Source: JBPOFM01 sp041391925 (GTDB lineage Bacteria; Bacteroidota; Bacteroidia; Flavobacteriales; Flavobacteriaceae). Taken from it: 64,000 nt of DNA. The position numbers and the translations under genes were made by a program. Under the pieces are notes generated by a model. That model was not told the DNA's origin. It saw nothing but the letters and a program-made list of their open reading frames with translations, and did not search any database. The stretch is taken from NCBI GenBank assembly GCA_041391925.1, contig JAWKNA010000010.1:62001-126000 (forward strand). The letters are read 5' to 3'. Positions 18,296-25,605 of the stretch are shown here, one piece after another (within the stretch, counting starts at the first letter, position 1; the number at the start of each line of letters is the position of its first letter).

Positions 18296-18775
18296 TTAAT
18301 AAACCGTTTTATCTTTCTTTTCGCTCCATTTTTGAAAGGGCTCCAAGGCGATGTCTCGTCCTAGTTGTTCAAATGGAATACTTCGTTCTTTATATGGTAA
18401 AGGAATTTCCTTGTAGATGAATTCATCGTCAAACCCAATATCTGCCGCATCTTGTTGGTTGCTTCCGTAATACACTCTATCTGGACGTGCCCAATAGATG
18501 GCCCCTAAACACATTGGGCAAGGTTCGCAAGAGGTGTAGACTTCACAGCCATCCAATTGGAAGGAACCAAGATTTTTGCAAGCATCTCTAATGGCAGTCA
18601 CTTCAGCATGAGCGGTTGGGTCGTTGGTGGAAGTCACTTTGTTGTTGCCTCGTCCAATGATTTTGCCATCCTTGACGATAACACATCCGAACGGCCCACC
18701 TTCATTGTTGTTCATGCCTTTCAATGCCGCGTTCACTGCTTCGAGCATGAATTGTTCTTTATTTTTTTGAGTCAT
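18296..18775 (-). CDS. guaD: Guanine deaminase (CDA-fold, GuaD type)
   Basis: Zinc enzyme converting guanine to xanthine and ammonia. At 159 residues it is the small cytidine-deaminase-fold type, not the amidohydrolase type. Seen: NNNEGGPFGCVIVKDG near 22-37, the catalytic HAE at His56-Glu58, and the zinc-binding CEPCPMC with Cys86 and Cys89; the C-terminal YKEIPLPYKERSIPFEQL fits GuaD. It heads the operon with both xanthine dehydrogenase subunits, so its product xanthine feeds the next enzyme. A well-formed promoter lies at 18805-18836. Confidence 0.92.
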   Translation of the reverse strand: MTQKNKEQFMLEAVNAALKGMNNNEGGPFGCVIVKDGKIIGRGNNKVTSTNDPTAHAEVTAIRDACKNLGSFQLDGCEVYTSCEPCPMCLGAIYWARPDRVYYGSNQQDAADIGFDDEFIYKEIPLPYKERSIPFEQLGRDIALEPFQKWSEKKDKTVY

Positions 18776-18804
18776 TTTTAAGTTCTAGAATTTATCCTTC
18801 ATTT

Positions 18805-18836
18805 CAAATCTAACACAATGTTAAGGTTTGAACAAA
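18805..18836 (-). promoter_or_regulatory. Promoter of the guaD-xdhA-xdhB operon
   Basis: On the minus strand TTTG (18836-18833) is followed after 20 nt by TAGATTTG (18812-18805). Both boxes match the Bacteroidota housekeeping consensus with the normal spacing. A transcript would start near 18798, giving a leader of roughly 20-25 nt before the guaD ATG at 18775. Confidence 0.7.
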
Positions 18837-19002
18837 CACGCTAATATAAGAATTTCATTTATTGATGAATTGGATTTCTAGCTACAAATTTTTGATTGCT
18901 CTGTTCATGGTTTGAATAACTCCTGTTAAAATTTCCCTAAAATTAAATCTGGAAATGAAACTAACCGTATATATATTATAATAACCACAAAAATCTAGTA
19001 TT

Positions 19003-19653
19003 ATGAAATCTAAAAAGTTATTAGTTGTATTTACAGTTTTAATAATGTCATCATTGTCTTTTTTCTCTTGTAAAGACGAAAAAAAGGAGGCTGAAAAAAT
19101 GCGTATGGAAACTGAAAAAGTAGAAATGGAAAACGCAAAAAAAGCTGAAGAAGAGCAAATGGCTATGAAAGCCAAGGAAAAAGCCATGAAGGAGGAGGCT
19201 CGGAACAATAGTATTGCTGGTAAGGCAATGAAAAACAATGATTTGACAACTCTGGTTTCAGCACTGCAAGCGGCTGATTTGGCAACCATGCTTTCAGAAC
19301 CAGGAAACTATACCGTTTTTGCCCCTTCAAATCAAGCTTTTGAAAAATTACCCAATAAGCAACGGGATGCATTAATGTTGCCTGAGAACAAAGAAATGTT
19401 AACAGGTGTATTACAGTATCACGTTATTCCTGGCAAGATTACTTCCGATCAATTGGCAGCAGCCATCAAAAACAATAAAGGTAGCTATAAGGTAAAAACT
19501 GTGAAGGGAGATGAATTGACTTTTTTAATGAGTGGCGATCAATACATCATTAAAGATGGCTCTGGAAAAAAAGCTCAAGTGATATTGGGTAATCAAGAGG
19601 CGTCTAATGGAATCGTTTATATTATTGATACCGTTTTGATGGCCAGTAAATAA
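19003..19653 (+). CDS. Fasciclin (FAS1) domain lipoprotein
   Basis: A 216-residue lipoprotein: signal peptide with acylated Cys23 (SFFSC), a highly charged helical stretch of Lys/Glu/Met at about 25-66 that looks like a coiled coil, and one FAS1 domain from about 70 to the end. The FAS1 signature is clear (NYTVFAPSNQAFEKLP, LQYHVIPGKITSDQL, GIVYIIDTVL). FAS1 domains mediate adhesion or ligand binding at the cell surface. The gene stands alone between the guaD operon (divergent) and a perfect terminator at 19677-19706. Confidence 0.9.
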   Translation: MKSKKLLVVFTVLIMSSLSFFSCKDEKKEAEKMRMETEKVEMENAKKAEEEQMAMKAKEKAMKEEARNNSIAGKAMKNNDLTTLVSALQAADLATMLSEPGNYTVFAPSNQAFEKLPNKQRDALMLPENKEMLTGVLQYHVIPGKITSDQLAAAIKNNKGSYKVKTVKGDELTFLMSGDQYIIKDGSGKKAQVILGNQEASNGIVYIIDTVLMASK

Positions 19654-19676
19654 TAGTTCAAAATCATATAAAACCA

Positions 19677-19706
19677 AAAAAACCCGAACAATTGTTCGGG
19701 TTTTTT
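19677..19706. terminator. Bidirectional terminator between fasciclin gene and tRNA-Phe
   Basis: A perfect 30-nt palindrome: six A, then CCCGAACAA and its complement, then six T. It can serve the fasciclin gene on the plus strand and the tRNA on the minus strand; the tRNA 3' end is only 2 nt away. Confidence 0.9.
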
Positions 19707-19707
19707 G

Positions 19708-19780
19708 TGGTACCTCCAGGAATCGAACCAGGGACACAAGGATTTTCAGTCCTTTGCTCTACCAACTGAGCTAAGGTACC
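19708..19780 (-). tRNA. tRNA-Phe (anticodon GAA)
   Basis: A 73-nt cloverleaf on the minus strand: acceptor GGTACCT pairs with AGGTACC, D-arm GCTC/GAGC, anticodon stem AAGGA/TCCTT with loop CTGAAAA giving anticodon GAA, variable loop GTGTC, T-loop TTCGATT and discriminator A. CCA is not encoded, since CAA follows. The T-stem halves are CCTGG and CCTGG, leaving one U-U mismatch in the middle. Confidence 0.95.
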
Positions 19781-19799
19781 AGTCGCATAAATGCGGATG

Positions 19800-19830
19800 C
19801 AAATATATATTCATTTTTATTATTCACAAA
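19800..19830 (-). promoter_or_regulatory. Promoter of tRNA-Phe
   Basis: Minus-strand TTTG (19830-19827), 19 nt, then TATATTTG (19807-19800). This matches the Bacteroidota -33/-7 consensus exactly and lies 20 nt upstream of the tRNA 5' end. Confidence 0.7.
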
Positions 19831-19881
19831 CTAAAATTTATAAAAATTCCTTTTTGTAAATTTACAGCTTTTATTTTATAG

Positions 19882-20610
19882 ATGAACCTCATTATAGACG
19901 TTGGCAATACTTTGGTCAAATTTGCTGTTTTCCAAGATAATATACTTTTGGATAAAAGGACAGTGAAGATTCAGGAAACACTTGAAACGTTTAAAAGACT
20001 TGTCAAAGATTATAAAACCATTCGTAAGGCAATTGTTTCCTCTGTGGGCAAACTAGAAAAAGAGATTTTTAACGAAATGGAGTCTAATTTGAATGTGTTG
20101 TATTTAGACAGTGAGACAAAATTACCTTTTGTAAATTCTTATAAAACACCTCAAACTTTAGGTGTGGATAGAATTGCATTGGTTGCAGCTTCAGTTCAAA
20201 AATATCCCCATAAAAATGTAATTATCATTGATGCCGGGACTTGCATTACATATGATTTTATCACTTCAGAAAACGAGTATTTGGGAGGTGCCATTTCTCC
20301 TGGAATCAGACTTCGTTATACTACCTTGAATACCTTAACTGCGAATCTTCCGTTATTAGAAACCAAGATGCCAAATCAGCTTACAGGCAATACAACGGCC
20401 AATGCCATACATTCGGGAGTGATCTTTGGAGTTTTAATGGAAATCGATGGTGTAATCAATCAGTATCGAGAAGAATATGAAGATTTAACAGTTATTTTAA
20501 CAGGTGGTGACGCCGATTTCTTGTCAAAACAATTAAAAAATAGCATATTTGCCAACTCAAATTTTCTTTTAGAGGGTTTGAACTTTATTTTAGAATTTAA
20601 TACACACTAA
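19882..20610 (+). CDS. coaX: Type III pantothenate kinase
   Basis: First step of coenzyme A synthesis: ATP-dependent phosphorylation of pantothenate. The 242-residue length fits CoaX. Seen: the N-terminal ASKHA phosphate loop DVGNTLVKFAVF at 6-17, TLGVDRIALVAA in the pantothenate region, IDAGTCITYDFI, GGAISPGIRLRY, and ILTGGDADFL. Its TAA overlaps the next ATG by one base (TAATG), starting an envelope-biogenesis operon. An AT-rich region with TAAATTTA at about 19856 may hold the promoter. Confidence 0.95.
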   Translation: MNLIIDVGNTLVKFAVFQDNILLDKRTVKIQETLETFKRLVKDYKTIRKAIVSSVGKLEKEIFNEMESNLNVLYLDSETKLPFVNSYKTPQTLGVDRIALVAASVQKYPHKNVIIIDAGTCITYDFITSENEYLGGAISPGIRLRYTTLNTLTANLPLLETKMPNQLTGNTTANAIHSGVIFGVLMEIDGVINQYREEYEDLTVILTGGDADFLSKQLKNSIFANSNFLLEGLNFILEFNTH

Positions 20611-21923
20611 TGATAAAAAAACTTGTAATAGTTTTAATCGCTGTCATCGCATTTCAATCCCATGCACAAGAAGGTACAGCATCTCCATATTCATTCTACG
20701 GGATTGGGAGCTTAAAATTTAAAGGTACAGTTGAGAACCGAAGTATGGGAGGCTTGAGTATTTTTACTGATAGTATCCATGTTAATTTAAGAAACCCAGC
20801 AAGCTATGTCGGCCCTGATTTAAAAGGGTACCCTTTTAATGGGGAGAGTAGGCCTGTAAAATTCGCAATTGGTGGAACTCAAAGTAGTGTTAATTTAAAA
20901 AGTGATGGAGGGAGTGATAAGGCTAATACCACTACTTTCGATTATTTTGCAGTGTCATTACCTTTAGGAAAGTTTGGCGCTGGATTTGGTCTTTTGCCTT
21001 ATTCATCAGTAGGTTATAAACTTGAAGCAGCCAATGATGATGGGCTGACTTCAAATCGTTACCGTGGCGAGGGTGGACTAAACAAGGCATTTCTAGGACT
21101 TGGCTACAAAATCTCAGAATCATTAAGTATTGGTGTTGATGCAAGTTATAATTTCGGAAACATCAAGAACAGCTCTATTGCTTTTGTCTATGACGAAAAT
21201 GATGAATTGGTGCAATACCAATCGAGAGAGAACAATAGATCGGATTTAAGTGGACTCAACTTTAATCTTGGATTGAGCTACAAAACTATGTTGAATGAAA
21301 AACTTCAATTGACTTCAGGTTTTACGTATTCACCAAAAAGTATGCTTAAGTCAAACAATACAAGATCATTTTCTACAATAGTGCTTAATGAAGTGACGGG
21401 ACAAGAATTTGTCATCAACACCATTGAGGCTGACCTCGAGGCGCAAAATTTAAAAGCAACTGATTTAAACTTGCCTTCTCGAATTTCATTTGGAGCTGGT
21501 GTTGGCCAGCCTCAAGAATGGTTTGTGGGCACAGAATTTACATTTCAAAACACAAGCAAATTTTCTAATCCAATCTTTGAACTTTCCAACGCTAAGTTCG
21601 TAAATGCTTCAACTATCGCCTTCGGAGGATTTTATATTCCAGAATACGATTCTTTTTCAAAATACTGGAAAAGAGTAACTTATAGAGCAGGTTTGCATTT
21701 TGAAAACACTGGTTTGGAAATCAATAATGAAACCATCAACGAGTTTGGCATGTCTTTTGGATTAGGGTTACCAGTTGGCAGACTATTCTCAAATGCAAAC
21801 ATAGGACTTGAACTCGGTAAGCGTGGAACAACAAGCCAGAATTTAGTCCAAGAGAATTTTATAAATCTCCAATTTAGTTTATCTTTAAACGATCGATGGT
21901 TCCAAAAAAGAAAGTATGATTAA
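20610..21923 (+). CDS. Outer-membrane beta-barrel protein
   Basis: A 437-residue protein with a signal peptide (MIKKLVIVLIAVIAFQSHAQ) followed by alternating amphipathic strands and the early motif PYSFYGIGSLKFKGTVENRSMGG typical of a family of flavobacterial outer-membrane barrels. It ends in LSLNDRWFQKRKYD. It is translationally coupled to coaX and followed closely by a TPR protein and LptC, an order repeated in flavobacterial genomes. Function is unknown; the neighbours suggest envelope assembly. The resemblance to FadL-like barrels is only general. Confidence 0.8.
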   Translation: MIKKLVIVLIAVIAFQSHAQEGTASPYSFYGIGSLKFKGTVENRSMGGLSIFTDSIHVNLRNPASYVGPDLKGYPFNGESRPVKFAIGGTQSSVNLKSDGGSDKANTTTFDYFAVSLPLGKFGAGFGLLPYSSVGYKLEAANDDGLTSNRYRGEGGLNKAFLGLGYKISESLSIGVDASYNFGNIKNSSIAFVYDENDELVQYQSRENNRSDLSGLNFNLGLSYKTMLNEKLQLTSGFTYSPKSMLKSNNTRSFSTIVLNEVTGQEFVINTIEADLEAQNLKATDLNLPSRISFGAGVGQPQEWFVGTEFTFQNTSKFSNPIFELSNAKFVNASTIAFGGFYIPEYDSFSKYWKRVTYRAGLHFENTGLEINNETINEFGMSFGLGLPVGRLFSNANIGLELGKRGTTSQNLVQENFINLQFSLSLNDRWFQKRKYD

Positions 21924-21942
21924 CCATATAATGAACAACACA

Positions 21943-23325
21943 ATGAAAACAAGAATTATTTTAGTAGTTACGGCCCTTATGTTAGGTTTTAACCACAGTT
22001 TTGCTCAACAAGATGAAGAGTGCATGACCAACCTAACTATTTTTACCGATTACTACAAAAGCAAAAAATATAACGAAGCCTATGAGCCTTGGATGAAGGT
22101 GAGAAACAAATGCCCAAAATTCAACCGTGCCATCTATGCTTACGGTGAAAAAATCTTGAAGTATAAAATCGAGAACTCTACAGGGACAGAAAAAGTGGGT
22201 TACTTAAATGATCTCATGAAACTTTGGGATGAAGCATTGGTTAATTTTCCGTCCAACTATACCAAAGGTGGTGTCTTGAGTGATAAAGGTGAATTGATGT
22301 ATGACTTTAAAACAGATTTGAATGCTACGAATAAGCAGATTTACGACATGTTGGACAAAGCCTATAAGGAAGATCTTGAAAACTTTAAAAGCCCAAGAGC
22401 ACTTTATATTTATTTCTCTTCTGTAGTAGACATGCACGATTCTAAAGAAGTTGAAGTGCAAGCAGTTTTTGACAAATATGATGATGTAAGTGAAAAAATC
22501 GGCAAAGAAATCGATAATTATACCTTATTGTTGAACCCATTGGTTGAAAAAGAAGAAAATGGAACAGCCTTGACTTCTAAAGAGCAACAATACAAGGAAT
22601 CATACGAAAGCTATTTGGAAAACTATAACACGATTTCTGGAAGTATGGATACCAAATTGGGTCAATTGGCCAATTGTGAAAACTTAATTCCTTTATATCA
22701 AAAAGATTTTGAGAATAACAAAACCAATGCCGAATGGTTGCAACGTGCAGTAAGCAGAATGTACAACAAGGAATGTACAGATGATCCATTGTATACTACT
22801 TTGGTAAAAGCATATGATGCAGCAGCACCTTCAGCGGATACAAAATATTTTGTGGCGAATTTATTGTTCTCACAAGGTAATACAAGTGAAGGAAATAAAT
22901 ATTTGGACCAAGCATACGACCTTGAAAAAGATCCTTTGAAAAAAGCAAAAAGAGCTTATGACATTGGTAAAAGCTTAAGAAAGAAAGGACAATATGGCGC
23001 TGCCAGAACTTATTTCCAAAAAGCGCTGAGCCTGAGCCCATCCATGGGTAGAGCCTATCTTGAAATTGCACAGATGTATGCTGCCAGTGCCAACGATTGT
23101 GGTGATACTGTTTTCAACAAGAGAGCTGTCTATTGGTTGGCCGCTTCAGAAGCACGTAAAGCCGCTAAAGTGGACGGAAGTTTAAAATCATACGCTGATC
23201 AATTGGTAGCTAGTTATGAAGGAAAAGCGCCATCACGACAAGACATTTTCGGATGTTCTTGTGAAGGAACTACCATAAAAATTGGATGTTGGATTGGTTC
23301 AAGTGTTACAGTTCCAAAATTGTAA
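21943..23325 (+). CDS. Secreted tetratricopeptide-repeat protein
   Basis: The frame opens at 21916, but ATG 21943 gives a clean signal peptide (MKTRIILVVTALMLGFNHSFA), so I use that start; 21931 is a further option. The mature protein of about 440 residues is helical, with TPR-like repeats best seen at about 335-385 in KKAKRAYDIGKSLRKKG and ARTYFQKALSLSPSMGRAY. The C-terminal segment has a CSCEG and a CWIG cysteine cluster. It lies between the barrel protein and LptC and probably works in the periplasm or at the outer membrane as a scaffold. Specific role unknown. Confidence 0.82.
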   Translation: MKTRIILVVTALMLGFNHSFAQQDEECMTNLTIFTDYYKSKKYNEAYEPWMKVRNKCPKFNRAIYAYGEKILKYKIENSTGTEKVGYLNDLMKLWDEALVNFPSNYTKGGVLSDKGELMYDFKTDLNATNKQIYDMLDKAYKEDLENFKSPRALYIYFSSVVDMHDSKEVEVQAVFDKYDDVSEKIGKEIDNYTLLLNPLVEKEENGTALTSKEQQYKESYESYLENYNTISGSMDTKLGQLANCENLIPLYQKDFENNKTNAEWLQRAVSRMYNKECTDDPLYTTLVKAYDAAAPSADTKYFVANLLFSQGNTSEGNKYLDQAYDLEKDPLKKAKRAYDIGKSLRKKGQYGAARTYFQKALSLSPSMGRAYLEIAQMYAASANDCGDTVFNKRAVYWLAASEARKAAKVDGSLKSYADQLVASYEGKAPSRQDIFGCSCEGTTIKIGCWIGSSVTVPKL

Positions 23326-23877
23326 ATGAAATTTAAAAAACCATATAGATTAAAAAGCATAGTCACAGCCTTCGTTGTGACTATGTTTTTTTCATGTAAG
23401 GACAACTTTAAGGAAGTCCAGCAGATTGGTGTGCTTCAGAATGAGCCTATAGGTATTGCGGAAAAAATCAATTTAAAATACACCGATTCAGGAACAGTCA
23501 AGGCCAATCTTTTGAGCCCTAAAATGAAAGATTTCTCCAATAGGGAATTTGCCTTTACAGAATTTCCAGATGGCATTAAGCTCTTACTGTATGATAAAGG
23601 AAAGAAAAGTACCATTCTTTCAGATTATGCTGTTTCCTACAGTGAAACTGATTTGATTGACTTGCAAAAAAATGTCATCATTATCACACAACAGAATGAT
23701 AGCATTTTTGCCAATCAGCTATATTATGACCAAAAGAATGAACAAATTTTTACCAACGAGGCATTCAAGATGGTTTCACCTACTAAAATCATCACTGGAA
23801 ATGGGTTTAATTCTGACAAGGACTTCAAACATTTTGAGGCATTAGAGGTTACAGGTATTATCTATTTAGATGAATAA
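23326..23877 (+). CDS. lptC: LPS export ABC transporter periplasmic protein LptC
   Basis: A 183-residue lipoprotein-like LptC: signal segment ending in MFFSC (Cys24), then a beta-jellyroll pattern (SDYAVSYSETDLIDLQKNVIIITQ) that matches the OstA-like fold of LptC. LptC takes lipopolysaccharide from the LptBFG transporter and passes it to LptA. The ATG directly follows the TPR gene stop. Other lpt genes are not in the window. Confidence 0.85.
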   Translation: MKFKKPYRLKSIVTAFVVTMFFSCKDNFKEVQQIGVLQNEPIGIAEKINLKYTDSGTVKANLLSPKMKDFSNREFAFTEFPDGIKLLLYDKGKKSTILSDYAVSYSETDLIDLQKNVIIITQQNDSIFANQLYYDQKNEQIFTNEAFKMVSPTKIITGNGFNSDKDFKHFEALEVTGIIYLDE

Positions 23878-23914
23878 ATAGCTATCTTTGCTTTAATTAT
23901 CAACTTTTACCAAC

Positions 23915-24106
23915 ATGAAGCTTCAAAAATTCATCCAATACGCTTACTTGCTTATCGCCATTTTCTTTGCCTACGAAACCTTCAGAAACTGGAACCAGGA
24001 CAGAGATCGTGCCTACATGTTGATGTTTTTTGCAGTTCTTGCTGTTTTTATGTACTTTTTCAAAAAGAATTTTATGAAACGGTTTGAAGACAAAACCAAA
24101 AAGTAA
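23915..24106 (+). CDS. Small two-helix membrane protein
   Basis: A 63-residue protein with two membrane segments, about 6-20 (IQYAYLLIAIFFAY) and 33-49 (AYMLMFFAVLAVFMYFF), joined by a short loop NWNQDRDRA, and a basic C-terminus. It sits between lptC and the CorC-like gene, 3 nt upstream of the latter, so it belongs to the operon. No function can be assigned. Confidence 0.75.
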   Translation: MKLQKFIQYAYLLIAIFFAYETFRNWNQDRDRAYMLMFFAVLAVFMYFFKKNFMKRFEDKTKK

Positions 24107-24109
24107 TCT

Positions 24110-25399
24110 ATGGATATCAATGTCTTCATCATTATTTTATCATTAGTTCTTTCGGCATTCTTTTCGGGTATGGAAATCGCGTATGTCTCTTCAAACAAGA
24201 TACATATAGAGATTGAAAAAAAACAAAACGGTCTTCTCGCGGTTGCACTTTCCAAAATCACAAATAAGCCTTCAAAATTTATCGCCACTATGCTCATTGG
24301 TAACAATATCGCTTTGGTGGTTTATGGCTTTTTGATGGGAGACAAGTTGGTGGCTTGGTTTCAATCCATGTTGCCAACGGATTATGAGTTTCTCAATTAT
24401 TTACTGAATGATTTGAGTCTGTTGACACAAACAATTATTTCTACACTGATCATCCTTATCACGGCAGAGTTTTTACCCAAAGTTTTTTTTCAGATATATG
24501 CCAATTCGTTGCTCAAATTATTGGCAATTCCAGCATACATATTTTACCTGATTTTCTGGTACATTTCAGATTTCGTCATTTGGATTTCCAATATGGTCAT
24601 CAAGCATATTTTTAAAGGACAAGGCGATGATGTGCAATTGGCAATGACCAAAGTGGAGTTGGGCAATTACATCAGTGAGCAGATGGAATCGGTTGAAGAG
24701 CATGATGAGGTGGATAGCGAAATCCAAATTTTTCAGAATGCCCTGGAGTTCTCGGAAGTTAAAGCGCGAGAGGTCATGATTCCACGTACCGAAATCATTG
24801 CAGTTGATATCGAGGATTCCGTTAAAAATCTAAATACCTTATTTACTTCCACAGGAATGTCAAAAATTGTAGTTTATAATGATACCATTGATGACATTTT
24901 GGGCTATGTGCACTCCTTTGAGCTGTTCAAAAAACCAAAGAATATTAAATCCATTGTTATGCCTGTGGAATTTGTTCCTGAGACCATGTTGGTGAAGGAT
25001 GTCCTAAATCTTTTGACCAAAAAAAGAAAAAGCATCTCTATCGTCATCGATGAATATGGAGGCACTTCAGGCATCATAACTGTGGAAGATATTGTTGAAG
25101 AATTGGTAGGTGAAATTGAGGATGAGCACGATACTGTGGAATTGATAGAGGAAAAACTGGACGACGAAACCTATAAATTTTCTGCTCGTCTGGAGGTCGA
25201 TTACATCAATGAAACCTACAAACTCAATCTTCCAATAAGCGAAACCTACGAAACAATTGGAGGTTTGATTGTTGATGAGACCGAAGGTATTCCACAGGTT
25301 AATGATCAAGTCATTATTGAGAATTTTTTGTTTACCATTCTCGAGGTGAGTTCCACAAAAATAGATTTGGTGACACTTAAAATTCTGGAACAGGATTAA
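24110..25399 (+). CDS. CNNM/CorC-family membrane protein with CBS domains
   Basis: A 429-residue protein of the so-called hemolysin (HlyC/CorC, CNNM) family. Domains in order: DUF21 membrane domain (about 1-190, three to four helices, starting LSAFFSGMEIAYVSSNK), a pair of CBS domains (about 205-330, with VMIPRTEIIAVD and VIDEYGGTSGIITVEDIVEELVG), and a C-terminal CorC_HlyC domain. CNNM proteins transport or regulate Mg2+. The frequent label hemolysin has little support. It lies in the coaX-lptC operon. Confidence 0.9.
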   Translation: MDINVFIIILSLVLSAFFSGMEIAYVSSNKIHIEIEKKQNGLLAVALSKITNKPSKFIATMLIGNNIALVVYGFLMGDKLVAWFQSMLPTDYEFLNYLLNDLSLLTQTIISTLIILITAEFLPKVFFQIYANSLLKLLAIPAYIFYLIFWYISDFVIWISNMVIKHIFKGQGDDVQLAMTKVELGNYISEQMESVEEHDEVDSEIQIFQNALEFSEVKAREVMIPRTEIIAVDIEDSVKNLNTLFTSTGMSKIVVYNDTIDDILGYVHSFELFKKPKNIKSIVMPVEFVPETMLVKDVLNLLTKKRKSISIVIDEYGGTSGIITVEDIVEELVGEIEDEHDTVELIEEKLDDETYKFSARLEVDYINETYKLNLPISETYETIGGLIVDETEGIPQVNDQVIIENFLFTILEVSSTKIDLVTLKILEQD

Positions 25400-25542
25400 T
25401 TTTAAAGCTGTTGCTCAGTCAAAAATGACCAGCCATATATCCTACGGCTAGCTTATATTGTGAGAAAGAACGAGGATTTTAGGTTGCTTACCGACAATGA
25501 CCTCTTCATGGTCTAATAACTCTCAAAAAAACATACTTCTAC

Positions 25543-25573
25543 TTTCATTATTTAATAGAAAATGGTATTTTCG
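25543..25573 (+). promoter_or_regulatory. Probable promoter of the PpiD-like gene
   Basis: TTTC (25543-25546), 19 nt, TATTTTCG (25566-25573). Each box has one mismatch to the Bacteroidota consensus, with correct spacing, and the ATG follows at 25606. The 206-nt gap upstream is the largest break in this gene run, so separate transcription is plausible. Confidence 0.45.
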
Positions 25574-25605
25574 CGCACTTATATTTTATAAATACATAAT
25601 AAAAA

